A stretch of 26,391 nucleotides of DNA from Malonomonas sp036526255 (GTDB taxonomy: Bacteria; Desulfobacterota; Desulfuromonadia; Desulfuromonadales; Geopsychrobacteraceae). Under the pieces are notes generated by a model. The model saw nothing but the letters and a program-made list of their open reading frames with translations, was not told the DNA's origin and did no database searches. Position 1 is the stretch's first letter. The number at the start of each line of letters is the position of its first letter. A program made the position numbers and the translations under genes. The stretch lies in NCBI GenBank assembly GCA_036526255.1, contig DATCYW010000051.1, positions 1-26,391 of the forward strand, written 5' to 3'. Shown piece by piece: positions 6,022 through 13,964 of the stretch.

Positions 6022-8592
6022 ATGAGTAAAAAGATGTTGATCAACGCCTCCCACCCGGAGGAAAATCGGGTGGCGATCGTTGTTGATGGTATTTTGAGCG
6101 AACTCGATATCGAGATCGCCGGACAGGAACAGACCAAGGGGAACATCTATAAAGCGGTGGTGGTTCGGGTAGAGTCCGGACTACAGGCCGCTTTTGTCGA
6201 TTATGGCGCCGAAAAACTCGGTTTTCTGCAGATCGGTGAAATCCACCCCAACCTCCTGCCAAAAAGAGATGACAGCAAAGGACGGCCACGGATCAATGAT
6301 ATTCTGCATCGCGGTCAGGAAATTCTCGTCCAGATCGTCAAAGAGGAGCGCGGCAACAAAGGGGCAGCACTGACCACCAATCTCTCGGTCCCCGGACGCT
6401 ACATGGTGCTGATGCCTGACAGCAGCACCAAGGGGGTTTCGCGCAAAATCCAGGACGATCCGGAGCGGAAAAAACTGAAACGCACCATGGCCGAACTGAA
6501 CCTGCCGGAGCGGATGGGCTACATCGTCCGCACCGCGGGAATTGGCAAAGAGAAAGAAGAGTTGCGACGCGATTTTGATTATCTGGTCCGTCTTTTTGAA
6601 GGGATTGTCGCCCGCAAGGATCAGGTCAAGGCCCCGGCCCAACTCTACCAGGAGTCGAACCTGGTCATCCGCTCGATCCGTGATTATTTCAGCGCTGAAA
6701 TGGACGAAGTGCTGATCGACGATCAGAAGGTTTACCAGGAAACCCGCGATTTCTTCGATCTGGTCATGCCGGAGCATTCGAACCTGGTCAAATCCCACCG
6801 CGAGCGTCGGCCGATTTTCTCCCGCTATCAGATCGAAGAACAGATCGACGCGCTGGCGAAAAACCAGATTCCGCTGCCGTCCGGTGGTTCGATAGTCATT
6901 GACCAGACCGAAGCGCTGGTCGCGGTCGATGTCAACTCGGGAAAAATGTCGAGCGAAAGCGGAATCGAAGCGACTGCCGCAAAAACCAACCTGGAAGCGG
7001 CTTTCGAAGTCGGTCGCCAGTTGCGTTTGCGTGATCTCGGCGGCCTGGTCGTCATCGACTTTATCGACATGCGCGATCGCAAACATATCCGCGAGGTTGA
7101 GCAGGAACTGCGCAAATCACTGAAAGATGACAAAGCCAAGGTCACCGTCGGACGCATCAGCCAATTCGGCCTGATGGAGATGAGTCGGCAACGGCTGAAG
7201 CCGACCCTGAGCGTCGGTTCCTACCTCGAGTGCCCGCACTGTTTGGGCAAAGGACGGATTAAAAGTGCCGAAAACCAGGCCGTCTCCCTACTGCGCCAGA
7301 TCCATGCCGCGGCGTCCAAGGGACATATCGGCCACATAGAAGCCAGCGTACCGATTGATGTCGCCAACGACCTGCTGAACAGCAAACGCAAATCACTGGT
7401 CGAACTGGAAAAACGCCTCAACCTGAAAATCAGTATCATCGGCCGCGTCGACTTGCTCCCCGGCCAACTTGACATCGAACTGCACAAACGCGAGAAGGAT
7501 GGCGAGAGCAGCCGTGATATCGCGCCGGTTTCGCACGCCAACCAGATTGAGTACGCGCTTGCGGCAGCCCAACGCGAAACGCTGGCCGGACCGACCACTC
7601 AGGATGCAGAGGAGATTGAAGAAGCGGACCTTCTTGATACCGAGGAGGAGCTGTCAACAACCGTGGACACTGTGACAGAGGCACCCGAAGAAGGCGATAA
7701 AGAGGAAAGAAAAGGTCGTCGTCGTAGGCGGCGGCGGCGGCGGAAGAACGACAGTCAGGCTCCGGCCGATGGCGAACAGGCAGCCACATCCGAACCGGCC
7801 GGCGAACAACCGGCAGAAGCCACTGAACCAGTGCCAACTGAGGAGCCAAAAGCACTTCCGCAAGCCCCTGCTGATGACGAAGTCACTATGGAAAAACCTG
7901 CGGTTGAGGTAAACAGCACACCAGAGGGCCAGCCGAAAAAACGTCGCAGTCGCAAACCTGCGGCAAAGAAGACTGCCGAAGCCGCCGCAACAGCAGTTGC
8001 GACAGAAACGGTCACTGCGGAGCAGCCACAAGCTCCAGAGCTGAAACCGGCAGATCCGCAGCAGCAAACTCCAGACGCAGATCCGCAGCCCGCAGCTGCC
8101 CCAACGACGGACACTCCGACGGATAAAGAGCAGAAGCCGACCGAGCAGAAGCCGAAGCGCCGGACGCGCAGAGCGCCAAAGCGGACAGAAGCAGCGACCG
8201 AAAAGACAGCGGCCGAAGCGACCGCCGAGCGGGTCGAACAACCGCAACCAGCGCAGAACCCTGAAAAGGCCAGCGAGGCGGGATCACCTGAGCCAACCGC
8301 GGCAACAGCGGTGGAAAAGCCAAAGCGCCCCGGTCGACCCAGAAAAAAACCGGCCGCTAAAGCTGCTACGGAGACGATCGCCAAGTCTGAATCAGCCAAA
8401 GAATCGGGTGCGGCGGACAGCAGCCGACAGCCCGCTAAAAAAACTGCCGAGACCACACCGGTCGAAGCCAAGCCAATCAGCAAAACAGCGGCTGAAAAAA
8501 CAGAGGCAGTTGACAGCACAGAAGCGAAGCCGAAACGCCGCCCTGGCCGACCGAGAAAAACCGCCAAACCAGCCACGGCTGAAAAAGAATAA
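6022..8592 (+). CDS. rne: Ribonuclease E/G with long disordered C-terminal tail
   Basis: Endoribonuclease initiating mRNA decay and rRNA/tRNA processing, 856 aa. The N-terminal half lines up closely with E. coli RNase E numbering: start MSKKMLINAS, S1 RNA-binding domain about 38-119, the catalytic metal-binding aspartates D303 (AVDVNSGK) and D346 (VVIDFIDM), and the zinc-link CPHC with C404 and C407 that joins dimers into a tetramer. From about residue 520 to the end it is low-complexity: acidic stretches, a run of about nine arginines near 566-574, Ala/Pro/Glu/Lys repeats, and two AT-hook-like RPGRPRK motifs (about 769 and 839). In RNase E such tails scaffold RNA and degradosome partners; the partners here cannot be read. 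AAAGG lies 8 nt before ATG. The gene has its own promoter and structured leader and ends at a strong terminator. RNase G alone would stop near 490 residues. Confidence 0.95.
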   Translation: MSKKMLINASHPEENRVAIVVDGILSELDIEIAGQEQTKGNIYKAVVVRVESGLQAAFVDYGAEKLGFLQIGEIHPNLLPKRDDSKGRPRINDILHRGQEILVQIVKEERGNKGAALTTNLSVPGRYMVLMPDSSTKGVSRKIQDDPERKKLKRTMAELNLPERMGYIVRTAGIGKEKEELRRDFDYLVRLFEGIVARKDQVKAPAQLYQESNLVIRSIRDYFSAEMDEVLIDDQKVYQETRDFFDLVMPEHSNLVKSHRERRPIFSRYQIEEQIDALAKNQIPLPSGGSIVIDQTEALVAVDVNSGKMSSESGIEATAAKTNLEAAFEVGRQLRLRDLGGLVVIDFIDMRDRKHIREVEQELRKSLKDDKAKVTVGRISQFGLMEMSRQRLKPTLSVGSYLECPHCLGKGRIKSAENQAVSLLRQIHAAASKGHIGHIEASVPIDVANDLLNSKRKSLVELEKRLNLKISIIGRVDLLPGQLDIELHKREKDGESSRDIAPVSHANQIEYALAAAQRETLAGPTTQDAEEIEEADLLDTEEELSTTVDTVTEAPEEGDKEERKGRRRRRRRRRKNDSQAPADGEQAATSEPAGEQPAEATEPVPTEEPKALPQAPADDEVTMEKPAVEVNSTPEGQPKKRRSRKPAAKKTAEAAATAVATETVTAEQPQAPELKPADPQQQTPDADPQPAAAPTTDTPTDKEQKPTEQKPKRRTRRAPKRTEAATEKTAAEATAERVEQPQPAQNPEKASEAGSPEPTAATAVEKPKRPGRPRKKPAAKAATETIAKSESAKESGAADSSRQPAKKTAETTPVEAKPISKTAAEKTEAVDSTEAKPKRRPGRPRKTAKPATAEKE

Positions 8593-8600
8593 TACAAACG

Positions 8601-8640
8601 AAAAAAAGGCCGGCTCTGCAGAATGAGAGCCGGCCTTTTT
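8601..8640. terminator. Bidirectional intrinsic terminator between rne and the dynamin-like gene
   Basis: A perfect 10-bp stem, GGCCGGCTCT (8608-8617) with AGAGCCGGCC (8626-8635), is flanked by seven A (8601-8607) and five T (8636-8640). It can therefore terminate the plus-strand rne transcript and the convergent minus-strand transcript. Confidence 0.92.
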
Positions 8641-8660
8641 CTATCCAGAACCTGAGCGGC

Positions 8661-10454
8661 CTAACCGGCCAACTCTTCCCGAATCGCTTCGAGAGTCTGT
8701 AACGCCTGCTGCAGATCAATCTCTGCCGCGGCGGTTTCGCGCGAGCGGCTCTCACTGCGCTGCAGCGCCACTTCCATCGCCTTGCGGGTCGCGGTAATGG
8801 TCTTGGCCAGCTGCTCCTTGAGTTCGGCGCCGAACTGACGAAAGCTTTCGTCAAGGCTCTTGCGCAGTGCCCAGTTGATCTGCTCGACATTCTGATTCAG
8901 CAGCTTCAGGCTCTCGGCACGCAAACGCTCGACGGTCCGTCTGCGGCGGTACTTTTTGGTAAAAAATTTCCGTGACAACCGCTGCCCTAACGGATCCATG
9001 TCAGAGGTAAACAGATCGTTACTCCAGGCCGGCGCGGCAAACGGGGTGTAGGACGCACCCGCTGCCGGCGCACGATAGGGGATATCGAACAATTCGGCGG
9101 CGACCTGACGGACCTGTTCGATCAACTTATTACTGCGTTGCTGGTTGATAGCCAGCAGCCCGGTCGCCTCCTGCCGGATCACTTCGGCAGTAACCCGCAT
9201 CGCCGGGGCGAAAAACTGATCAGTCTCGACGGCGATCGTTTCATGGACCAACCGTTCCATCTGTTCCGGGTCTTCAACCGACTGCAGGTGAGCCTCTATC
9301 GGCGTCAGCATCTTCTGCTTGGCCCGCTCGCGCAGGGCCTCAGTCTCACTGGCCAACCGGGCAATCGCGCGTTTCAGGTCCCCGGTCAGGACATCGGCGG
9401 CAGCCTGCAGCTCACGCTCAATTGCCGGCAACGACTCCCGGAACTGCCCGAGCCGGCGGCGCAGCTCATCCTCCGGCAGTTTCAGTGCGCTCAGCGACAG
9501 CTGCAGCTGCATGATCGACTCGCTGAGCTGATCATGCGTGTGCCGGCTCAACGCAAGTTGCAGGGTCTGCTGTTTCTCCCGAGCAAAAAAATCGATCAGG
9601 TTCTGCTCAACCAGCTGCATCCCGCTGCTTTGCCAGCCGTCCTTGTCGCCCGCAAGACGTGCCTGCAAGCCCTTGCGCGCCGAGATCGGCATGATCTGCG
9701 GAGCTCCGTCATAAAAAGGCTCCAGGTGATCAGACAGAAACTTCAGCGAGGCCTTACGTTCCCGATCATCAAGAAAATCGACCTTGTTCAGCAGATAAAA
9801 GGTTCGCGGCAGGCGCTGCTTGATCTGCTGCAGATAATTGAGTTCGGCTTCGGTGATCGGTGGATCGGGCGACACCAGAAAGAGCGCGGCATCGCATTGC
9901 GGGAGAATCCGGTGGGCAACTTCGGTGTTGTGTTTAAGTGTCGAGCCGATACCGGGGGTATCGATCAGCACCACCCCCTGACGTAACAAAGGTGCCGGAT
10001 GACTGATCTCAACGCGACTCACCTGCCGCTGATTATGCGGGTTGCCCGTCTCGGTAACGTAGTCGGCCAGATAGTCGACCAGCGCCTGTTCCGTCTCAGG
10101 GGTGAAATCGTCGGTCGGGTTCCCGTCGTTGAAATAGACCTGCACCTTCAGTTGCTCGCCGGATTTGATAAAGGTCGGGATCGCTGTCACCGGCAGGATA
10201 TCGGTCGGCAACAGGTTGTCACCGAGCAGGGCGTTAAGCAGCGTGCTTTTGCCGCGTTTGAACTGCCCCAGAACCGCCAGATGAAAACGCCCCTCGCCCA
10301 GCCGCTGCCGCACCAGCTCAAGGTCGGCGCGGTGATCCGCGTAGTCATCACCAAGACCGGCAAGACAGTCGATAGCGCGCTCCAGCTGAGTTGTCAGTTT
10401 TTGCAGAGACTCGGCCGGCCTGGAAGAATTGACCACAGGTGGTTGATCGAACAT
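8661..10454 (-). CDS. Dynamin-family large GTPase (bacterial dynamin-like protein)
   Basis: A 597-residue GTPase of the dynamin superfamily; bacterial members bind and remodel membranes, but the role of this one is unknown. GTPase motifs seen: P-loop GQFKRGKS (63-70), a threonine-rich switch I region (TDILPVTAIPT, 84-94), DTPG (165-168) and NKVD (223-226). After the G domain the protein is almost entirely helical, with a long stalk, and ends in a coiled coil. A strongly basic segment, RKFFTKKYRRRRTVERLR, about 100 residues before the end could contact lipid. No transmembrane helix was seen. The start at 10454 has GAGGG 7 nt upstream; an out-of-frame ATG lies between them. It is a single-gene unit, convergent with rne. 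Bacterial dynamins are often encoded as adjacent pairs, but no second copy is present here. Confidence 0.85.
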   Translation of the reverse strand: MFDQPPVVNSSRPAESLQKLTTQLERAIDCLAGLGDDYADHRADLELVRQRLGEGRFHLAVLGQFKRGKSTLLNALLGDNLLPTDILPVTAIPTFIKSGEQLKVQVYFNDGNPTDDFTPETEQALVDYLADYVTETGNPHNQRQVSRVEISHPAPLLRQGVVLIDTPGIGSTLKHNTEVAHRILPQCDAALFLVSPDPPITEAELNYLQQIKQRLPRTFYLLNKVDFLDDRERKASLKFLSDHLEPFYDGAPQIMPISARKGLQARLAGDKDGWQSSGMQLVEQNLIDFFAREKQQTLQLALSRHTHDQLSESIMQLQLSLSALKLPEDELRRRLGQFRESLPAIERELQAAADVLTGDLKRAIARLASETEALRERAKQKMLTPIEAHLQSVEDPEQMERLVHETIAVETDQFFAPAMRVTAEVIRQEATGLLAINQQRSNKLIEQVRQVAAELFDIPYRAPAAGASYTPFAAPAWSNDLFTSDMDPLGQRLSRKFFTKKYRRRRTVERLRAESLKLLNQNVEQINWALRKSLDESFRQFGAELKEQLAKTITATRKAMEVALQRSESRSRETAAAEIDLQQALQTLEAIREELAG

Positions 10455-10458
10455 TGCA

Positions 10459-10501
10459 TACCCTCGTTATTATAATTCAGTTAAATAACCTGACGAGGAT
10501 A
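10459..10501 (-). promoter_or_regulatory. Inverted repeat able to cover the ribosome binding site of the dynamin-like gene
   Basis: On the minus strand TATCCTCG (10501 to 10494) and TTATT (10488 to 10484) can pair with AATAA (10471 to 10467) and CGAGGGTA (10466 to 10459), leaving a 5-base bulge and a 12-base loop. The 3' arm contains the GAGGG ribosome binding site of the downstream gene, so the stem would lower its translation if the transcript starts upstream of it. The pairing is visible; regulation is inferred. Confidence 0.4.
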
Positions 10502-10602
10502 ACACAATTTCCGCAATGAAGTGGAGAGGGTTAAGACAAAGATCGGCCTGCGCACCAGGCAGCTGCCCCTTGCCCCCCTGTCGCAATGAGAATGATGAAA
10601 AA

Positions 10603-11754
10603 TCAGCTGAGTGCCTGAGCCAGATCAGCGATCAGGTCTGCCGGATCTTCAAGGCCGACCGACAAGCGTAGCAGGCTGTTGCAGATCCCCAGCCGGTGCC
10701 GCTCTTCCTCCGGGATATCAGCATGAGTCTGCACCGCAGGCAGGGTCATCAACGACTCAACCCCGCCAAGACTTTCGGCGAAAGAGATCAGCTGCAGTTT
10801 TTCCAGTGCCCGTTCCGCCAGTTCGGGAGTGCTGACGCGAAACGAAAGCATACCGCCAAAACCATCGGCCTGCTGCTTGCTGAGGTCGTGCCCCGAATGC
10901 TCTGGAAGACCGGGATAATAGATAGCTTCGACCAGCGGGTGTTGCTGCAACCACCTGGCAACCTGCAGCGCGCTGGCGCAGTGGCGCTCCATCCGTAACG
11001 GCAACGTCTTCAAACTGCGGATCAGCAGCCAACTATCCTGCGGCGGCAGTATCGCACCGGTGGAGTTCTGCAGAAAATAGAAGCGCTCCCCCAACTCCGC
11101 GTCCTTGGCGATCAGGGCGCCGGCGCAGAGGTCACTGTGCCCGCCCATATATTTGGTGGCGGAGTGGATCACGACATCCGCCCCCAGTTCGAGCGGACGC
11201 TGCAGCACCGGCGTCAAAAAGGTGTTATCGACAACCAGCAACAGGCCATGCGCCTTACTGAGTTGCGCCAGCGCCCGCAGGTCGGCAACGCCAAGCAGCG
11301 GATTTCCTGGCGTTTCGATCAATAGCGCCTTGGTGTTTTCAGTGATCGCTGCGGCGACAGCGGCGGTATCGGTAGAATCGACATAGGTTTTTGTCAGTCC
11401 GAATTTGCCGAAAACCTGGTCGAGCACCCGATAGGTGCCGCCGTAAAGGTCTTCGGAAACCACCAGGTGATCGCCGCTTGAAAAGTGCAGAAACAGCGTG
11501 GTCAGCGCCGCCATCCCGGACGAGAAGGCCAACCCGCGGGCGCCGCCTTCCAGTTCGGCGAAAGCCTCCTCAAGCAGGTTTCGGGTCGGATTATTGCTGC
11601 GCGTATAATCGTAACCGGTGCTCTGCCCGACCCCCGGGTGGCGGTAAGTTGCGCTGGGGTAGATCGGAAAGCTGATGCCTCCGGTCTGATCATCGCGGCC
11701 GACGCCAATCTGGACACTGCGGGTCGCCAAGCTACTGGTGGAAACTTTCTTCAT
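10603..11754 (-). CDS. metB: PLP-dependent transsulfuration enzyme, cystathionine gamma-synthase-like
   Basis: Cys/Met-metabolism PLP enzyme, 383 aa from the chosen start. Motifs: YDYTRSNNPTR (Y50 and R52, which bind the cofactor phosphate of the neighbouring subunit), ETPGNP, VVDNTF with D176, and the Schiff-base lysine K201 in HSATKYMGGHSD. Sequence alone does not separate cystathionine gamma-synthase (MetB) from gamma-lyase, beta-lyase or methionine gamma-lyase. The upstream SAM-I riboswitch with a terminator shuts the gene off when SAM is plentiful, which favours a biosynthetic step towards methionine, hence MetB. Two ATGs are in frame: 11760 directly abuts the AAAGGG ribosome binding site, while 11754 leaves 6 nt and was preferred. 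The cysteine synthase gene lies just upstream on the same strand, which would supply cysteine for cystathionine synthesis. Confidence 0.88.
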   Translation of the reverse strand: MKKVSTSSLATRSVQIGVGRDDQTGGISFPIYPSATYRHPGVGQSTGYDYTRSNNPTRNLLEEAFAELEGGARGLAFSSGMAALTTLFLHFSSGDHLVVSEDLYGGTYRVLDQVFGKFGLTKTYVDSTDTAAVAAAITENTKALLIETPGNPLLGVADLRALAQLSKAHGLLLVVDNTFLTPVLQRPLELGADVVIHSATKYMGGHSDLCAGALIAKDAELGERFYFLQNSTGAILPPQDSWLLIRSLKTLPLRMERHCASALQVARWLQQHPLVEAIYYPGLPEHSGHDLSKQQADGFGGMLSFRVSTPELAERALEKLQLISFAESLGGVESLMTLPAVQTHADIPEEERHRLGICNSLLRLSVGLEDPADLIADLAQALS

Positions 11755-11792
11755 TGTCATCCCTTTCGCTGCTGGAATCAGGAAGAGGCAAT

Positions 11793-11827
11793 AAAAAAGC
11801 CCCTTCTCACAGGAATGAGAAGGGGCT
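11793..11827 (-). terminator. Intrinsic terminator forming the riboswitch expression platform
   Basis: A perfect 12-bp stem, AGCCCCTTCTCA (11798-11809) with TGAGAAGGGGCT (11816-11827), is followed on the minus strand by six T (11798 to 11793). It lies between the SAM-I aptamer and the transsulfuration gene, about 40 nt before the start codon, and so acts as the off switch. The segment between aptamer and stem contains GCTTCAG and CTGGAAGC, which could form a competing antiterminator. Confidence 0.9.
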
Positions 11828-11858
11828 TCCAGAATCGTCAGGCATCTGAAGCTCCGTC

Positions 11859-11982
11859 CTCATCTTCCCCGACACGACCCTGCGGGCTGCATCGAGCAGG
11901 AGTTAGCACCATCTGTTCGATCAGAAAATCGAACCGGTTGCTGTGGCTTCGCAGGGCCTGTCCCTCCACCACTCTTGATGAA
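11859..11982 (-). promoter_or_regulatory. SAM-I (S-box) riboswitch aptamer
   Basis: Read on the minus strand the S-box landmarks occur in order: ATCAAGAGTGGTGGAGGGAC at the 5' side, then GGCCCTGCGAAGCCACAGCAACC, then GGTGCTAACTCCTGC, then GAAGATGAG closing P1 with TTCATC. These are the conserved cores of SAM-I aptamers (kink-turn strand, AGCAACC, GCTAA-TCC and the GAAGATGAG end). Binding of S-adenosylmethionine promotes the downstream terminator. Confidence 0.95.
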
Positions 11983-11985
11983 AAC

Positions 11986-12011
11986 TGTCGGCTCTTTAAA
12001 GAGAGCCGACA
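11986..12011 (-). terminator. Hairpin downstream of cysK, probable weak terminator
   Basis: A perfect 10-bp stem, TGTCGGCTCT (11986-11995) with AGAGCCGACA (12002-12011), lies about 48 bp after the cysK stop. On the minus strand it is followed by GTTTTC, only four T, so termination may be partial. It would stop cysK transcripts from reading into the riboswitch. Confidence 0.55.
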
Positions 12012-12013
12012 TC

Positions 12014-12042
12014 AAACTAGTAATCCAGTCAACAATTGTCAA
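12014..12042 (-). promoter_or_regulatory. Probable promoter of the SAM-riboswitch transcript
   Basis: On the minus strand a perfect -35 TTGACA (12042 to 12037) is followed after 17 bp by TAGTTT (12019 to 12014), a weak -10. The start would be near 12007, just before the aptamer. GTTGAC occurs twice in direct repeat around the -35. Confidence 0.5.
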
Positions 12043-12058
12043 CCGTTTTTCAACTTAG

Positions 12059-13012
12059 CTAGACAGCATCTTCAAACAGGACGCTGGTCAGGTAACGCTC
12101 GCCGGAATCTGGCAGGATAACGACAATATTCTTGCCGGCAAAGGCCGGATCAGCCGCCAGCCGCGCCGCGACAGCGACAGCCGCGCCGCAGGAGATACCT
12201 GAAAGCAAACCTTCCTCTTTGGCCAGCCGCCGAGCAAATTCAATCGATTCTTCGTTGGTCACCGTCTCTACCCGGTCAACCATCGTCAGATCCAGGGTGT
12301 CCGGGATAAATCCGGCGCCGATCCCTTGAATCTTATGTGGGCCAGGTTGCAGTGTTTCGCCGGCAAAGTGCTGCGTGAGAACCGGGCTGTCCGCAGGTTC
12401 TACCGCAACCGATAACAGCTGCTTGCCCTTGGTCTGCTTGATGTAACGGGAGATGCCGGTAATGGTGCCGCCGGTGCCGACCCCGGAAATCAGCACATCA
12501 ACCTGACCGTCGGTCGCGTCCCAGATCTCAGGCCCGGTGGTCTTTTCGTGGATCGCCGGGTTGGCCGGATTCTTAAACTGATGCAGCAGCAGGTAGCGGG
12601 ACGGGTCACTGTCTGCCAGCCCCTCAGCTTCGGCAATTGCCCCCGACATCCCCTTGGGACCGGGGGTCAGAATCAGCTTTGCGCCGAGCGCTTTAAGAAC
12701 CTTGCGCCGCTCCAGACTCATCGTCTCCGGCATGGTCAGGGTGATCGGAATCCCCTTGGCGGCAGCGACAAACGCCAGCGCAATACCGGTATTACCGCTG
12801 GTTGGCTCGACTATTTCCATCCCCGGCTTCAGGCGGCCGCTGTTCAGGGCATCCCAGATCATTGAAGCACCGATCCGGCACTTGACAGAATAGGCAGGGT
12901 TTCGCCCTTCTACCTTGCCGAAAACATTTGCCCCTGCCGGTACGACACGATTCAAACGAACGAGAGGGGTCCCCCCAATCGACAGTGAGTTATCATTGAA
13001 TATCTGCGCCAT
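12059..13012 (-). CDS. cysK: Cysteine synthase A (O-acetylserine sulfhydrylase)
   Basis: Cytoplasmic PLP enzyme making cysteine from O-acetylserine and sulfide, 317 aa, the normal CysK length. Seen: GGTPLVRL near the N-terminus, Schiff-base lysine K44 in NPAYSVKCRIG (other CysK proteins usually read NP..SVKDR), the substrate loop EPTSGNTGIA, the phosphate-binding loop GVGTGGTITG, and the C-terminal GISCGAAVAVA and PDSGERYLT motifs. AGGAGG lies just upstream of the ATG at 13012. The gene has its own strong promoter with a possible operator and a short leader hairpin, and appears to be transcribed separately from the flanking sulfur genes. It is clearly of the CysK/CysM family; CysK rather than cystathionine beta-synthase follows from length and the absence of a CBS domain. 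Confidence 0.94.
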   Translation of the reverse strand: MAQIFNDNSLSIGGTPLVRLNRVVPAGANVFGKVEGRNPAYSVKCRIGASMIWDALNSGRLKPGMEIVEPTSGNTGIALAFVAAAKGIPITLTMPETMSLERRKVLKALGAKLILTPGPKGMSGAIAEAEGLADSDPSRYLLLHQFKNPANPAIHEKTTGPEIWDATDGQVDVLISGVGTGGTITGISRYIKQTKGKQLLSVAVEPADSPVLTQHFAGETLQPGPHKIQGIGAGFIPDTLDLTMVDRVETVTNEESIEFARRLAKEEGLLSGISCGAAVAVAARLAADPAFAGKNIVVILPDSGERYLTSVLFEDAV

Positions 13013-13051
13013 CCTGTCCTCCTCTACCTGTCTATGTTCAGTCAGTCAGTA

Positions 13052-13115
13052 CCGCGACTATCTGTCACGGACTCTGTTGTTTAGGAAATATAGTTTAACA
13101 TAGCATACTAGTCAA
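13052..13115 (-). promoter_or_regulatory. cysK promoter, spacer dyad and leader hairpin
   Basis: On the minus strand TTGACT (13115 to 13110), a 17-bp spacer and TATATT (13092 to 13087) form a good sigma70 promoter with a start near 13080. The spacer holds an imperfect dyad (TAGT...ACTA, with an inner TAGTATGCTA palindrome) that could be an operator, for example for an Rrf2-family sulfur regulator; that is a guess. In the transcript, CCGTGAC (13070 to 13064) pairs with GTCGCGG (13058 to 13052) across a 5-nt loop. Confidence 0.65.
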
Positions 13116-13167
13116 GAACACAGACGCAACAAATATTAGTTTTACGCTGTGCTGATAAAGAATTGGC

Positions 13168-13220
13168 AAAAAAAACCGCACAGAAATTAATCGCCACCTA
13201 AGGGACGAATTTCTGTGCGG
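13168..13220 (-). terminator. Intrinsic terminator of the rhodanese-domain gene
   Basis: A perfect 13-bp stem, CCGCACAGAAATT (13176-13188) with AATTTCTGTGCGG (13208-13220), has a 19-nt loop and is followed on the minus strand by eight T (13175 to 13168). It separates the rhodanese gene from the cysK promoter. Confidence 0.88.
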
Positions 13221-13257
13221 CTGAGATTTCATGACTTGCGCCACAAAGGCGCAAGGG

Positions 13258-13938
13258 CTAACGCACGATCGGATGGCCACGCTGTGCCCAGTCGGCAATG
13301 CCGTAACGCAGGTTATATATCTTCATAAAGCCGGCCTCGATCAGCAGTCGCGAGGCGACCGTGCTTCTGTTACCGGTGGCACAATAAATCAGGATATCCT
13401 GATCCTTGTATGGTGCGAGCTTGTCGATATTCTGTTGCAGAACCTGAACCGGCAACAGGTTCGCACCCTGAATGTAGCCCTGCTGAAACTCCATCTGCGT
13501 TCTGACGTCAAGAATCAGTGGGTTGGTGTTCTGCAGAATCTGCCCTGCGTCCTCGGCGTTCAGTTCGACATATGAGGCCGCCGCGTAATCAATCACCTGG
13601 ATCGTTCCGGTCGCGTTGCCGACAGTAAAAGCATAGGTGCCGGACTGTTTCATTTTGACGTAGCCTCGCTCCCCTTCATTTGCCGGAAATCGCTGCTGGA
13701 TTTTCAAGTCAGGGATTGCCAGTTCAAAACTGTCGCTGCCAGTCATTTCAAACTGCAGATAATCGCCGCGATAGACAACAAAGTTGTTTTCTTTGCCCGG
13801 TGAGACAGTCAAAATCCTCAGACCAGCAACAATTTCCCCTGAAATCTGCGGGTCACTGCTGCTCTGCGCTGAGACGGTCTGGAGGTTAAATCCAAACAAC
13901 AGAAGCAGAACCATTAATACCCTAAGTTTACGTTTCAT
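13258..13938 (-). CDS. Exported rhodanese-domain protein with N-terminal beta domain
   Basis: Predicted exported protein of 226 aa. The first ~24 residues (MKRKLRVLMVLLLLFGFNLQ, then TVSA) are a Sec signal peptide. Residues about 30-118 look like a beta-sandwich domain of unknown family (GDYLQFEM...GTYAFTVGNATGTIQV, loosely cupredoxin-like but without an obvious copper site). Residues about 123-224 are a rhodanese domain with LILDVRTQMEF and the catalytic loop CATGNR, active cysteine C186. It probably handles persulfide or sulfane sulfur in the periplasm; the substrate is unknown. The frame opens 13 codons further upstream, but ATG 13938 has GGAGG 5 nt before it and starts the signal peptide. 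Its own promoter and terminator make it a single-gene unit beside cysK and metB. Confidence 0.85.
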   Translation of the reverse strand: MKRKLRVLMVLLLLFGFNLQTVSAQSSSDPQISGEIVAGLRILTVSPGKENNFVVYRGDYLQFEMTGSDSFELAIPDLKIQQRFPANEGERGYVKMKQSGTYAFTVGNATGTIQVIDYAAASYVELNAEDAGQILQNTNPLILDVRTQMEFQQGYIQGANLLPVQVLQQNIDKLAPYKDQDILIYCATGNRSTVASRLLIEAGFMKIYNLRYGIADWAQRGHPIVR

Positions 13939-13964
13939 CTTTCCTCCCCAAATAAATTCAAAAA

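Noticed and set aside
6181..7086. 301-codon open frame on the minus strand inside rne
   Set aside because: It is antisense to the catalytic domain of RNase E, with no motifs or start signals.
7755..8597. 280-codon open frame on the minus strand inside rne
   Set aside because: It is the complement of the low-complexity RNase E tail; its Ala/Gly/Ser/Phe-rich composition follows from that repeat-like coding sequence.
10463..10480. TATAAT as the -10 of the dynamin-like gene
   Set aside because: It lies so close to the ribosome binding site that the transcript would start within it, and no -35 is present.
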